Shown: positions 1 through 7,255 of the stretch, one piece after another
Position numbering within the stretch: the first letter of the stretch is position 1
Layout: every line of letters starts with the position of its first letter
IMG/VR virus record: IMGVR_UViG_3300028590_000320
Location: 1 to 53,141 of that record
DNA: 53,141 bases
Strand: one strand, 5' to 3'
Origin: a virus
Position numbers and translations under genes: made by a program
Notes under the pieces: generated by a model
What the model saw: only the letters and a program-made list of their open reading frames with translations
Databases searched by the model: none
What the model was told of the DNA's origin: nothing

Positions 1-1
1 C

Positions 2-670
2 TGGGACGGCAGCCAGGAGCAGTACCTCAAGCGCGCGCAGGAGATCGCCGCGCTCGGCTGCGTCTGCCTGACCTTCGACCTGCGCGGCCATGCGCGCCAT
101 GAAGGGCTGCGCCAGCAGGTGACGCGCGAAGACAACCTGCGCGACGTGCTCGCCGCCTACGACGCGCTGGTGGGCCACCCGACCGTCGACCCCGCAGCCG
201 TCGCCATCGTCGGCAGCAGCTACGGCGGCTACCTGGCCGCGCTCGTCAGTGCGATGCGGCCCGTGCGCTGGCTCGCGCTGCGCGCGCCCGCGCTGTACCG
301 CGACGGCGAGTGGGACACGCCCAAGGGCCTGCTGAGCCGCTCCGACCTCGTGGCCTACCGCCGCACGCTCGTCGGGCCCGACGACAACCGCGCGCTCGCG
401 GCCTGCGCGGCCTTCACCGGCGACGTGCTCATCGTCGAATCGGAAGACGACCAGACCGTGCCGCACCCCGTCATCGAGAACTACCTCGCCGCCTTCAAGC
501 GCGTGCGCTCGGCGACCTACCGCACCTTGTCCGGCGCGGACCACGCGCTGTCGCGCCTGGAATCGCGCCAGGCCTATGGCGCGCTGCTCGTGTCGTGGAT
601 CACCGAGATGACGCTGGGCGCCAAGGCGACGTCGACGCTCACCAGGCCGGTGACGAGCGGCTCGGCCTGA
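2..670 (+). CDS. Alpha/beta hydrolase, 5' end cut by the window
   Basis: The frame is open from the window edge, so the start lies upstream. The fold is that of serine alpha/beta hydrolases (dienelactone hydrolase or prolyl oligopeptidase-like). The nucleophile elbow GSSYGG is near base 215, an acidic residue lies in ESEDDQT, and the histidine lies in GADHAL near the C-terminus, giving a full Ser-Asp-His triad. The segment before the elbow, FDLRGHARH, is a typical oxyanion-side strand. The substrate cannot be told. This is host chromosome outside the prophage. Codon use is strongly GC-rich, as in the next two genes. Confidence 0.85.
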   Translation, partial: WDGSQEQYLKRAQEIAALGCVCLTFDLRGHARHEGLRQQVTREDNLRDVLAAYDALVGHPTVDPAAVAIVGSSYGGYLAALVSAMRPVRWLALRAPALYRDGEWDTPKGLLSRSDLVAYRRTLVGPDDNRALAACAAFTGDVLIVESEDDQTVPHPVIENYLAAFKRVRSATYRTLSGADHALSRLESRQAYGALLVSWITEMTLGAKATSTLTRPVTSGSA

Positions 671-782
671 GGCACGCGCCGAGGCTGTAGGCCGCTTCCT
701 TCCCGAACATGCGCGCCAGTCCATCACCACGCGTCGCGTCGCGCGCGCCGAATCCTGACCCCATGGTGACGGAGACAAAGAG

Positions 783-1058
783 ATGGACTTCGAAGGCATC
801 TACTGCTTCGATACGGCCACGGTGCGTTTCGCCGTGTACCCCGACGGTCCCGACGGCGCGCGCGTGCTGGCGCAGATTTCGCAAGACGTGCTGCACGATG
901 CGCTCGGCGCGAAGGAAATCGGCGAGCACACGCTGCATGCCTGCAAGCGGCATTTCGACGTGATCTCGGCGGCGGCGGTGGCGCGCTTCCGGGCCGATCC
1001 GCACGGGCCCATCGTGCTGGCCTGCGGCGATTTCGCACGGATGCGTGCACCGCGCTGA
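783..1058 (+). CDS. DUF1488-like small protein
   Basis: A 91-residue protein that starts six bases after a GGAGAC-type ribosome binding site. It begins MDFEGIYCFD and has the DUF1488 pattern: an early aromatic strand, then a helix containing DVLHDALGA, then a helix around HFDVISAAAVARF, ending in a short beta strand. The function of the family is unknown; it is common as single genes in Burkholderiales. It is a host gene with no visible operon partner. The family call rests on pattern memory and is moderate. Confidence 0.6.
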   Translation: MDFEGIYCFDTATVRFAVYPDGPDGARVLAQISQDVLHDALGAKEIGEHTLHACKRHFDVISAAAVARFRADPHGPIVLACGDFARMRAPR

Positions 1059-1210
1059 GACGCGGGTGGCGAGGCGCTGTCGGGCGAAAGTTCTCGCACG
1101 GCGCTCGCACCGTGCGACCTGTCGATTTGGTTACAAAAGCAACCTATCCGGGCTGCATTTTCGAGGGCGCAACGACCTAGACTGCGCCTCGTTTCCTCAG
1201 GAGCCTTCCC

Positions 1211-1435
1211 ATGCCCATGGACTTTCTGGAGCGCATCGAAGACGCGTCGTTCCCGATGGCGGTCCGCGACGAAGCCGACATCCACTGCGCGACCATGCTG
1301 GTCGCCGCGCACCTCATCGAAGCCGTGCTGCCACCGGCCGCCAGCGGCACGGGCCCGCGCGTCGCCGTCGTCCTGCTCATCACGCCGCAAGGGCGTGCGG
1401 CGCTGCGGCTGCGAAGGGATGCGCTGCAGACCTGA
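1211..1435 (+). CDS. Small hypothetical protein
   Basis: 74 residues, preceded by an AGGAG element seven to eleven bases before the ATG. The protein has a helix-rich middle (ATMLVAAHLIEAVLPPA) and a basic C-terminus (RLRRDALQT). I recognise no domain. It is the last host gene before the tRNA-Gly locus. A second ATG two codons in (MDFLER) could also be the start. Confidence 0.5.
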   Translation: MPMDFLERIEDASFPMAVRDEADIHCATMLVAAHLIEAVLPPAASGTGPRVAVVLLITPQGRAALRLRRDALQT

Positions 1436-1464
1436 GCGTGCGCCGTGTGCGAGTGAACTGACGT

Positions 1465-1470
1465 TAGAAT
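1465..1470 (+). promoter_or_regulatory. Probable -10 box of the native tRNA-Gly promoter
   Basis: TAGAAT differs from TATAAT at one base and lies 12 bases before the tRNA 5' end, the normal distance for a tRNA promoter. No good -35 is visible at 17 bases. Because the prophage sits inside the tRNA, this host promoter now reads into the phage left end rather than into an intact tRNA. Confidence 0.4.
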
Positions 1471-1481
1471 CCGCGCCTGCT

Positions 1482-1514
1482 GCGGGTGTAGTTCAATGGT
1501 AGAACCTCGCCCTC
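1482..1514 (+). pseudogene. attL: truncated 5' half of tRNA-Gly
   Basis: The first 33 bases of a tRNA-Gly: acceptor strand GCGGGTG, D arm with AATGGTA loop, and the start of the anticodon arm TCGCC-CTC. What follows (AAGCGAAA) does not complete the anticodon stem, so the tRNA stops here. The same 33 bases recur at 53109-53141. The break falls in the anticodon loop, a common integrase crossover point. The stem sequence TCGCC suggests the CCC isoacceptor; the anticodon itself is not in the window. Confidence 0.9.
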
Positions 1515-1515
1515 A

Positions 1516-1538
1516 AGCGAAAACACTGCAGTTTCGCT
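1516..1538. repeat. Inverted repeat beside the attL core
   Basis: AGCGAAA at 1516-1522 pairs with TTTCGCT at 1532-1538 around a nine-base loop. It starts two bases after the att core. A different hairpin lies eight bases outside the core at the other end (53079-53101). It may be a core-proximal integrase or excisionase site. Confidence 0.55.
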
Positions 1539-1539
1539 G

Positions 1540-1561
1540 AAACCTACGCCAAAACCTACGC
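1540..1561 (+). repeat. Left copy of the 22-base phage-end repeat (arm-type site)
   Basis: Two tandem AAACCTACGC-type units, identical over 22 bases to 52957-52978 near the right end. Same orientation, one copy inside each end of the prophage, close to the att core. That is the arrangement of arm-type integrase binding sites. The role is inferred; the repeat is directly seen. Confidence 0.7.
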
Positions 1562-1579
1562 CTGGAGCGTCACGTCGAA

Positions 1580-1879
1580 TCAAGCGGCTGTCGGCGTTCC
1601 AGCCCGGCCATAGCCGCAATTCTCCGGCGGCAGGTGGTCCGACAGGGGGCGTTCGCGGCCCCACACTTCCAGTTCTTCGACAAGCCAGGCGGTGCGGCCC
1701 TTGCTCACCTTTCGAGGCTTTGGAAGTTCGCCGCGCGCGACCAGGTTGTCCAGCGTGCTCTCCGAGATGGCCAGGAAGGCTGCCGCATCGGGGCGAGCCA
1801 GGTAGAGGGGGCGGATGTGGACGATCGGTGCTGCCGCGGGCTTCTTGGCCTTGGCCGGTGCTTCGGTGCTTGCGCTCAT
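1580..1879 (-). CDS. AlpA/excisionase-like DNA-binding protein
   Basis: 99 residues. After a low-complexity Ala/Pro/Lys N-terminus, residues 25 to 77 form a MerR-like winged helix as in AlpA and phage excisionases (YLARPDAAAFLAIS, then STLDNLVARGELP, then the wing and VEELEVW). It is the last gene of the leftward operon and ends 65 bases from the attL core, next to the arm repeat. This position supports a role as the recombination directionality factor. Its start overlaps the stop of the preceding gene in an ATGA arrangement. Confidence 0.65.
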   Translation of the reverse strand: MSASTEAPAKAKKPAAAPIVHIRPLYLARPDAAAFLAISESTLDNLVARGELPKPRKVSKGRTAWLVEELEVWGRERPLSDHLPPENCGYGRAGTPTAA

Positions 1880-2205
1880 CCCATTTCTCCCCCATCGCGA
1901 GCCCGCCCGATCTCGGCGGCGGCTCTGGTGATTGCGCGGCGAGTGGCGGCGAGCGGGTCAAGGTGGTGGCTCGCGGCACGCTCATGCATGTCCAGTTCCA
2001 CGAGCAGCTTGTCGAGATCGAAAAGCTCCAGCTTCACCGCCAGCCGTAGCGCGTCGCCGTCGTCCTCTAGCGTATTCCAGTAGTTGCCAATGGTGGGCGA
2101 CCAATATCGGCGAGGAACCGTCTCTTCAGGGCTGTCGCCAGTCCATTCGGCCAACTCGATCCCCGCAGCCTTCGCAGCCGCCTCAAGAAGTTCGCGATCC
2201 GTCAT
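1876..2205 (-). CDS. Conserved phage protein, paralogue of the gene at 28268
   Basis: 109 residues. The start is placed at MTDRELLEAAAKAAG because the paralogue at 28268-28579 on the other strand has the same opening motif a few residues in; the longer frame upstream overlaps its neighbour. Shared features are DRxLLxAAAKAAG, a W-N-x-L-x-DDGDALRLAVKL block, and an ATRxAIxRAAA C-terminus. No catalytic signature is visible and the function is unknown. Overlaps both neighbours by four bases. Confidence 0.7.
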   Translation of the reverse strand: MTDRELLEAAAKAAGIELAEWTGDSPEETVPRRYWSPTIGNYWNTLEDDGDALRLAVKLELFDLDKLLVELDMHERAASHHLDPLAATRRAITRAAAEIGRARDGGEMG

Positions 2206-2477
2206 CCCGCCACCCCATCCTCTCGCGCCCTGATTGCAGCGGCACAGTAGTTCCAGTTTGACTTGAGGGATTCGCACAGCTTGGCGCACTCTTCGCGCTC
2301 CTGCTTTGCGGCGCGCTCTGTGGCGGCGTCGAACATCGCGCGCATCTGGGCGGCGGTGTAGAGCTTGGCGTGCGTTGGGATGTAGCCGCCACTCAGCACG
2401 ACCAGAAAGCCGTCTGCATCGACGGTAGCCACTGGTTCCGGCAACAGCGCCTCAAACTCATCGCGAATGGTGCTCAT
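2202..2477 (-). CDS. Hypothetical early phage protein
   Basis: 91 residues, tightly coupled by four-base overlaps on both sides. The N-terminal half holds a short beta region (VATVDADGFLVVLSGG), and the C-terminal half is a charged helix (AQMRAMFDAATERAAKQEREECAKL) like the small accessory proteins common in leftward operons. I cannot assign a function. Confidence 0.6.
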   Translation of the reverse strand: MSTIRDEFEALLPEPVATVDADGFLVVLSGGYIPTHAKLYTAAQMRAMFDAATERAAKQEREECAKLCESLKSNWNYCAAAIRAREDGVAG

Positions 2478-2962
2478 GAGGGCTCCTTCAGGGCGGCGTC
2501 CCAGCGCTCTTGCATGAGCTTCAGGCAGTAGCAGTCTTCAGCCGATAGTGGTTGGCCCTCGCGCCGAGCCATGTTGAAGGCCCAGTTTGATAGCAACAGG
2601 CCAGCGTTGTAGAGTCGCGCCGTTCCGCCCCTCAGCCGCTCGATCTCCGCGTCACGGGCCTTGAGGGCGGATTCGGCGTCGGAGAGATGGCAGTGCACGT
2701 ATGCAGGTCGATCCGGGGCGGTGTCGCGCCACAGGGCCATTTCATGCGGCAGGCCTGCAGCTCGCGATTGGATGCCTTCCAGTGCTGCCAACATCCACAC
2801 GGGCGTCCTCTTCATCGCACGTAGTCGTGTAAGCGCTGTCACCACGTTTGCAGTGATGCCTACCGCCTTGGCCTGATGAAGATTTCGGCGAGAGTATTCG
2901 TTCTCGACGATTGCCACCACCTCCAGGCTCTCGGGCAGCTTCACTTCTGTTTGGTCTGCCAT
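2474..2962 (-). CDS. Hypothetical early phage protein
   Basis: 162 residues from MADQTEVKLPE. I chose this start rather than a longer one because it overlaps the previous stop by exactly one base and removes an Arg-rich, non-conserved stretch. A central segment (DAESALKARDAEIERLRG) looks like a short coiled coil, followed by a Trp-containing helix. Function unknown. Confidence 0.6.
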   Translation of the reverse strand: MADQTEVKLPESLEVVAIVENEYSRRNLHQAKAVGITANVVTALTRLRAMKRTPVWMLAALEGIQSRAAGLPHEMALWRDTAPDRPAYVHCHLSDAESALKARDAEIERLRGGTARLYNAGLLLSNWAFNMARREGQPLSAEDCYCLKLMQERWDAALKEPS

Positions 2963-3249
2963 CACTCGCCTCCAATCCCGCCAGCAGGAGCGATGCCGTG
3001 GGCTTCTTTCGCTGCCTTGGAGGCTGCTCGCCACGCGGCAACACGCCGAAATGCGCCATCTACCGCAGACTTGGCCTCAGCCTCGAAGCCGAACAGCGCG
3101 AGGACGCGCGCCAACTCTTCAATGCTGCCGATCAAGGCCGCTTGCGGCGTGGGCGCTCGATTGCTGCCGAAGCCGACCTCACTGCGGTAGCCGTCGCTGC
3201 TGCTGTACTTGATCTGCACCGACGTGGATTTGAGGGTTGGATCAGCCAT
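2962..3249 (-). CDS. Hypothetical early phage protein
   Basis: 95 residues beginning MADPTLKSTSVQ. A GAGGGGG ribosome binding site precedes this ATG, which decides the start. The protein ends in an Ala-rich helix (AAWRAASKAAKEAHG) and a Gly-rich tail. It overlaps the next gene upstream by eight bases. No known domain. Confidence 0.6.
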   Translation of the reverse strand: MADPTLKSTSVQIKYSSSDGYRSEVGFGSNRAPTPQAALIGSIEELARVLALFGFEAEAKSAVDGAFRRVAAWRAASKAAKEAHGIAPAGGIGGE

Positions 3250-3802
3250 GGTTGTCCCCCTCGGAAGGGCTCGCGCCCTTGAGTGCGGCGAGTTCGGCAT
3301 CGCGAATGTTGTCCGCGACCCATGCACGCATGTGCTTCCAGCGTAGGTGTTCCGCGTCGGCCTTGACAACACAAACATCCCGCTTGTGTCGTTCGCTGCG
3401 CCAGAATCGGTCGAAGAAGTCACCGCGCATCGGCCCGCAGATTTCGACGCGCACGTATTCCAAGTCGCTGAACGTCTCGTCGTTCTCCCACATGATTTCC
3501 TGGGCGATCTTGGCGTTCACACCGAGGCTTCCGGCGATGGCGTCGTAGTCGTCGATGTCCATCCTTCCGAGGTCGAGGCCGCGCGCTTTCCCGATCACGC
3601 CGAGAGTGCAAAGGCAGCCGTCTCCCGTCTCCAACTCCCCTGCGACGAGGGCCTTTTCGGGCATCGCATCGAGCGCCGCAGCGAGTTCTCGCAGGAACGC
3701 TTGCCCGCGCTTCCCGTTGATGGCGCTCTTGACTGCGCCACGCCACCGGCCATGTGCCAGCGGATCGTCACCGTCGTCTTCGATAAGTCCACTGCGGCTC
3801 AT
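3242..3802 (-). CDS. Conserved phage protein of unknown function
   Basis: 186 residues from MSRSGLIEDDGDD. A longer reading is rejected because its first 79 residues are Arg/Pro-rich antisense noise of the neighbouring gene. The segment FLRELAAALDAMPEK followed by GDGCLCTLGVIGKARG recurs, as I recall, in many phage hypothetical proteins. The C-terminal part has a Trp/Arg-rich stretch (FFDRFWRSERHKRD). No catalytic motif is recognised. Confidence 0.65.
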   Translation of the reverse strand: MSRSGLIEDDGDDPLAHGRWRGAVKSAINGKRGQAFLRELAAALDAMPEKALVAGELETGDGCLCTLGVIGKARGLDLGRMDIDDYDAIAGSLGVNAKIAQEIMWENDETFSDLEYVRVEICGPMRGDFFDRFWRSERHKRDVCVVKADAEHLRWKHMRAWVADNIRDAELAALKGASPSEGDNHG

Positions 3803-4065
3803 GCTGTTTCTCCCTTCGCATCTCCCGCCACTGCCTGAGTGGGGGCGGCGTAGGCGTCTTCGGCAGTTGGGTTGCGTCCGTGCTTGTTCGCGAACTTCCA
3901 CTGCCACTCGACGAACGGCTCGCGTCCTGCCGCCTGCTGTGCTCCTGCCTGCACGGGCGCGGGCTGGGCGAGGGCGGCGTTCCAGACTTCCTCCTGGCTG
4001 GGCGTGCGGTTGTGCGCCTCGCAGAAGGTGAAGTACCAATCGCTGAATTTCTGATCAGAAGCCAT
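3799..4065 (-). CDS. Small phage protein with two similar W/F motifs
   Basis: 88 residues. Two related segments are visible: FSDWYFTFCEAHNRTPSQEEVW and, after a Gln/Ala linker, VEWQWKFANKHGRNPTAEDAY. Each is aromatic-rich, then a helix, then RxPxxEDxx. This looks like an internal duplication of a small helical unit. It overlaps the next downstream gene by four bases. Function unknown. Confidence 0.6.
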   Translation of the reverse strand: MASDQKFSDWYFTFCEAHNRTPSQEEVWNAALAQPAPVQAGAQQAAGREPFVEWQWKFANKHGRNPTAEDAYAAPTQAVAGDAKGETA

Positions 4066-5026
4066 TGAACTCTCCCAGCGCCTCGAAGGCAGCGCGCGTC
4101 ATGCGTTTGAACGTCAGTTCGTAGGTGTGCTGCTCGTCGTCCGTGCCGAACATGTCTGCAAGGGCGTTCGCTTCGACGGTCAGCGTGGTTCCGTTCAGCG
4201 TGATGCACGCCACCAGCAGGTCGTCGTCGGGGCTCACCCCCGCGCTCGGTGCGGCCGGTGTCGCTGCGGTGGGTGCGGCATACAGCGGCATGGTGAACTT
4301 GCCCGCTGCGGTCTTGCGGAGTGGGAGGTATACGCCGCCTTCGCTGTCTTCGGGCCGGTCTTGCAGCGCGTTCGCCTGTTCAGCACTGGCAAAAAACATC
4401 GGCTGCGCTGCCGCTGGTGCTGCCTCGGGTGAAGCGGTGATGGCAGTGCCGAAGACCTGTTCAACGCTCACGCCGCCGATCTCGAACTCGATGTGCCATT
4501 CGCCTTCGCCACGCCAGTCGCGGCCCTCGATCTCTTCCATGATGGCCGGCAGGGTCGGCGTGCCGTCGTAGTCGGTCGCGTCTTCCTCGCCGAGCCACTC
4601 ACGGACCATGAAGCGGCGCACACCATCCCAGTCCGCGACCAGCTCGGCACTGGGGAGATCGGTCTCTCCCCATGCACGGCAGAGATAGCCGATGAAGTTT
4701 TCCGCCACTATCTGCTCGGGCGCTACGGGGGAGGTGAGGGCGAGGCGGTTCACGATGAAGATGGCGAGGTCTTCCCCGCGCACGCACAACGTGGACGGAT
4801 GCTCGGGGTCGGCCGGCTCGGATTCGGCCACGTCTCGCACGATCAGCGCGGCCACCTCTTCCGACTCTGCCGTATCTGCCTGGGGTTGGGCGGTGGCGGT
4901 GAGGGCGGACACATCGACAGGCCCGACACGGTGCCATGCTGGGTCGCCGATGGTGAAAGCAGGCGAGCCAGTGCCCACGGCATAGCGGCCATCGTCGTGC
5001 TCGAACAGGGTTGCTTCATTGGCCAT
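4055..5026 (-). CDS. Hypothetical early phage protein, multi-part
   Basis: 323 residues from MANEATLFEHDDGRYA. The middle part is acidic (GEEDATDYDGTPTLP) and the C-terminal part contains a Gly/Ala/Pro linker before a compact end (LVACITLNGTTLTVEANALA). It looks like several short domains joined by linkers, as in accessory proteins of Burkholderiales phages. No enzyme motif is recognised. The start overlaps the stop of the DUF551-like gene by eleven bases. Confidence 0.6.
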   Translation of the reverse strand: MANEATLFEHDDGRYAVGTGSPAFTIGDPAWHRVGPVDVSALTATAQPQADTAESEEVAALIVRDVAESEPADPEHPSTLCVRGEDLAIFIVNRLALTSPVAPEQIVAENFIGYLCRAWGETDLPSAELVADWDGVRRFMVREWLGEEDATDYDGTPTLPAIMEEIEGRDWRGEGEWHIEFEIGGVSVEQVFGTAITASPEAAPAAAQPMFFASAEQANALQDRPEDSEGGVYLPLRKTAAGKFTMPLYAAPTAATPAAPSAGVSPDDDLLVACITLNGTTLTVEANALADMFGTDDEQHTYELTFKRMTRAAFEALGEFNGF

Positions 5027-5465
5027 GGCTCTGTCCTTCGGTCTGGGTGGTCGGGATCGCGGCGACTCGCATGAAGTGCGTGTAGGGCGCCTCGTTGCTC
5101 GGGCCTCGACTGCCGGGCGGAGCGCACATGTCGAAGTGCTCCACGTTGTTGGAGTGCTGCTGCCAAACGCCGTCTTCCAGGTAGTCGAAGTCGTGGCGCT
5201 CTGGGTGCTCGGTGTCTTCGGGGTCGAGCCAGCCGACCACGAGGAGAACTCCTTCAGGAGCGTCCGAGATTGGCCTCCATCCATCGCTTTGAGGGGCGGC
5301 GGAAAGAGCAATGCGGACCTTCTCGATTCCGTTCTGGCGATGCTGCTCAAGCGCCAACATGTAGCCGTTAGGCACACGACCGTCGTAGCTGAACGTGCTG
5401 TTGGCGTGATGCTCCACGGTGTCGTAAATACGAGCTTCGAGCGCTCTGCTGTCTGTGGGGGGCAT
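5016..5465 (-). CDS. DUF551-like phage protein
   Basis: 149 residues. The centre carries DGWRPISDAPEGVLLVVGW, the hallmark of DUF551, a small domain common in phage early operons (usually written W-x-P-I-x-x-A-P). The N-terminal 50 residues form a separate helical part. Function of the family is unknown. The next gene upstream ends eight bases away. Confidence 0.7.
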   Translation of the reverse strand: MPPTDSRALEARIYDTVEHHANSTFSYDGRVPNGYMLALEQHRQNGIEKVRIALSAAPQSDGWRPISDAPEGVLLVVGWLDPEDTEHPERHDFDYLEDGVWQQHSNNVEHFDMCAPPGSRGPSNEAPYTHFMRVAAIPTTQTEGQSHGQ

Positions 5466-5473
5466 GGTGGGCC

Positions 5474-6139
5474 TCAGGCAGCTTGAAGAAGTTCGGCGAC
5501 CGAATGCGAGCGGTCGAACTCAGCGATCACCTCGGCCATGTAGGCGCGGGCGTGCATCACCTTCTGGAACATCGCGGCTTCCTTGTCCAGGTCGCGCGTG
5601 ACGGTCCATGAGGTCAAGCGCATGTTCTCGGGGATGTGCCCGACGACGTGCATGGCCAGCGGCTCGAAGCCGATCAGCTTCTCGGGCGTGTCGACGAGGC
5701 AGTAGTCCACCTCCCACTCGTCGGCGTTCCAGAGCGCCATGTAGCCGCGCATCTGCCACTCATAGAGCTTGTCCTCGCAGTCCACGGTGGCGATCGGGAA
5801 GGTCGCGATAGACCACGACGATTTCGTGTCATGACCACGGCGCGCCGGCGCATCGAACAGGTCGCACTCGCCGGTCAGGAAGTCATTCGAGCGGCGTTCG
5901 GTGTTCTTCGTCAGCGACAGGCCGCGGACACGATTCAGCAGGTCGATGGAGTCCTGCTCAACCAGGATGCCCTTTTCCATCTGCTTGCTCGACACCTCAA
6001 AGTCGACGCCGAAGATCTCCTGCGCGGCGAGCTCGCGAATATAAGTTTTCGCGCCGACAGAAAGAGGCCCCTCCTTCTGCGTCTTGGGCTCGGTCATCAG
6101 CTTGCCGATGGAAGAGCAGCGGAATTTGATGTCACGCAT
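5474..6139 (-). CDS. PD-(D/E)XK exonuclease (YqaJ-like viral recombinase)
   Basis: 221 residues from MRDIKFRCSS. A conserved Glu lies in ILVEQDSIDLL, followed by TGECDLFD, then DTKSSW as the (D)-x-K active-site strand, and finally a YEWQMRGYMALW motif like the QxxxY helix of Cas4/YqaJ nucleases. Such enzymes resect double-stranded DNA ends for single-strand annealing, like lambda Exo. It lies directly downstream of the Erf gene, with a shared eight-base overlap, which supports a two-component recombination module. Confidence 0.8.
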   Translation of the reverse strand: MRDIKFRCSSIGKLMTEPKTQKEGPLSVGAKTYIRELAAQEIFGVDFEVSSKQMEKGILVEQDSIDLLNRVRGLSLTKNTERRSNDFLTGECDLFDAPARRGHDTKSSWSIATFPIATVDCEDKLYEWQMRGYMALWNADEWEVDYCLVDTPEKLIGFEPLAMHVVGHIPENMRLTSWTVTRDLDKEAAMFQKVMHARAYMAEVIAEFDRSHSVAELLQAA

Positions 6140-6953
6140 GGACAGCCTCCAGTTGCACAGCACGCGCCTTGACTGCCACCGCAAATGCGGAGTACCCGGC
6201 AGAGTCCTTCGTCACCTGGAAGTCTTTCGTTCCGTCGCGACGAACGTCCTGCAGGTCGCGCGCCGTTTCCGCCAGCGCTACCTTCTCCTTCCAGTACGCA
6301 ATCCGCTTTTCTTCTTCGCTCGCGCCGCCCTTGCGCATCTTGGCTTCGTCGTCCTCGCCGCCGGTCGCGGTGCCCGTGATGGCAAGCAAAGACTGGCGCT
6401 TGAGGTAGCTGGCCGTCGTCTGCATGTTCTGCGTCGGGGTGTTGACGCTCAGGTCGCCGGGAGGCCCTTCGAGCTCCAGGCATTCGGCGTGGCCCTTGCG
6501 GTGCTCGAGGTGGCACGTCACCCACACCCAGCCGACATCGCTCTCGACGCCCTCGGTCATCATTCGGCGAAGGCCGAACTTCTGGTCGTGGCGGAACGAG
6601 AACCCGTGGCGCGACAGCGCAGGAGACAGTCGGCGGCAAACCTCGTCGTACTCGGCCTGGTCGAACGAGCCGCCGCGGCCCCGGTCCACATGCTTCGTCT
6701 TCGGGATGATGACGTTCTCGCCACGGAAGGCGGCGAAGTCAGCCCGGAAGATCTCGCGGGCCTCGTCGGCCTTCATCTCGCGATGAATCGCCATCATCTC
6801 TCGCACGTCCGCAAGGCTCGCCCCTTGGCGCTGGGCGGCGAGCATCATCGACATGGGCGAGTTGTCGGCCAGAGCGACTGCATGCTGCTGCGGAGCCTCT
6901 TGAAGCTGCGCGGGCTCCAGTTCAAGGATGGCGACTTCGGTATCGGTGTTCAT
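6132..6953 (-). CDS. erf: Erf-family single-strand annealing protein
   Basis: 273 residues from MNTDTEVAILE. The Erf core spans about residues 60 to 190 and ends in the diagnostic stretch TTASYLKRQSLLAITG followed by TGGEDDE, matching the (Y/A)-x-x-R-x-x-L-x-x-x-L-G-I then DDD/DDE pattern of Erf proteins. Role: anneals homologous single strands made by the adjacent exonuclease to circularise or repair phage DNA. The C-terminal 80 residues are variable, with an Arg/Glu-rich linker. The start is set by the ATG four bases inside the preceding stop. Confidence 0.88.
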   Translation of the reverse strand: MNTDTEVAILELEPAQLQEAPQQHAVALADNSPMSMMLAAQRQGASLADVREMMAIHREMKADEAREIFRADFAAFRGENVIIPKTKHVDRGRGGSFDQAEYDEVCRRLSPALSRHGFSFRHDQKFGLRRMMTEGVESDVGWVWVTCHLEHRKGHAECLELEGPPGDLSVNTPTQNMQTTASYLKRQSLLAITGTATGGEDDEAKMRKGGASEEEKRIAYWKEKVALAETARDLQDVRRDGTKDFQVTKDSAGYSAFAVAVKARAVQLEAVHA

Positions 6954-7255
6954 GCGTACTCCCGGGATTTGATGTAATGCTGGATGCGGGCCTCGTCGGC
7001 TTCGCCACGCATGTATTCGGTGTGCTCGATCAGCGCCAGTTCTTCGATGCGTCGGCACTGCTGAGCGGACAGCAGGTCGAGGAGGTCGGTCCCGTTCAGG
7101 TAGGCGGCGCAGAGGCTGACCGAATCGGGGTAGTGCGGCTCGTTCCATCCGTCGCCTTCAGCGGGGCTGTATTCGAGGTGGCAGACGATGGGCTCGTCGA
7201 GCACGCTCCACGAGTACTCGAACTGACCTTGCGGCAGGGCGGGCGCGGTGCTCAT
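6950..7255 (-). CDS. Hypothetical early phage protein
   Basis: 101 residues from MSTAPALPQGQ. The longer frame is rejected because its upstream Cys/Arg-rich part overlaps the coiled-coil gene. The protein opens with FEYSWSVLDEPIVCHLEYSP and ends with a helix and HYIKSREYA. No domain is recognised. Position between the coiled-coil and Erf genes suggests the recombination module. Confidence 0.6.
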   Translation of the reverse strand: MSTAPALPQGQFEYSWSVLDEPIVCHLEYSPAEGDGWNEPHYPDSVSLCAAYLNGTDLLDLLSAQQCRRIEELALIEHTEYMRGEADEARIQHYIKSREYA

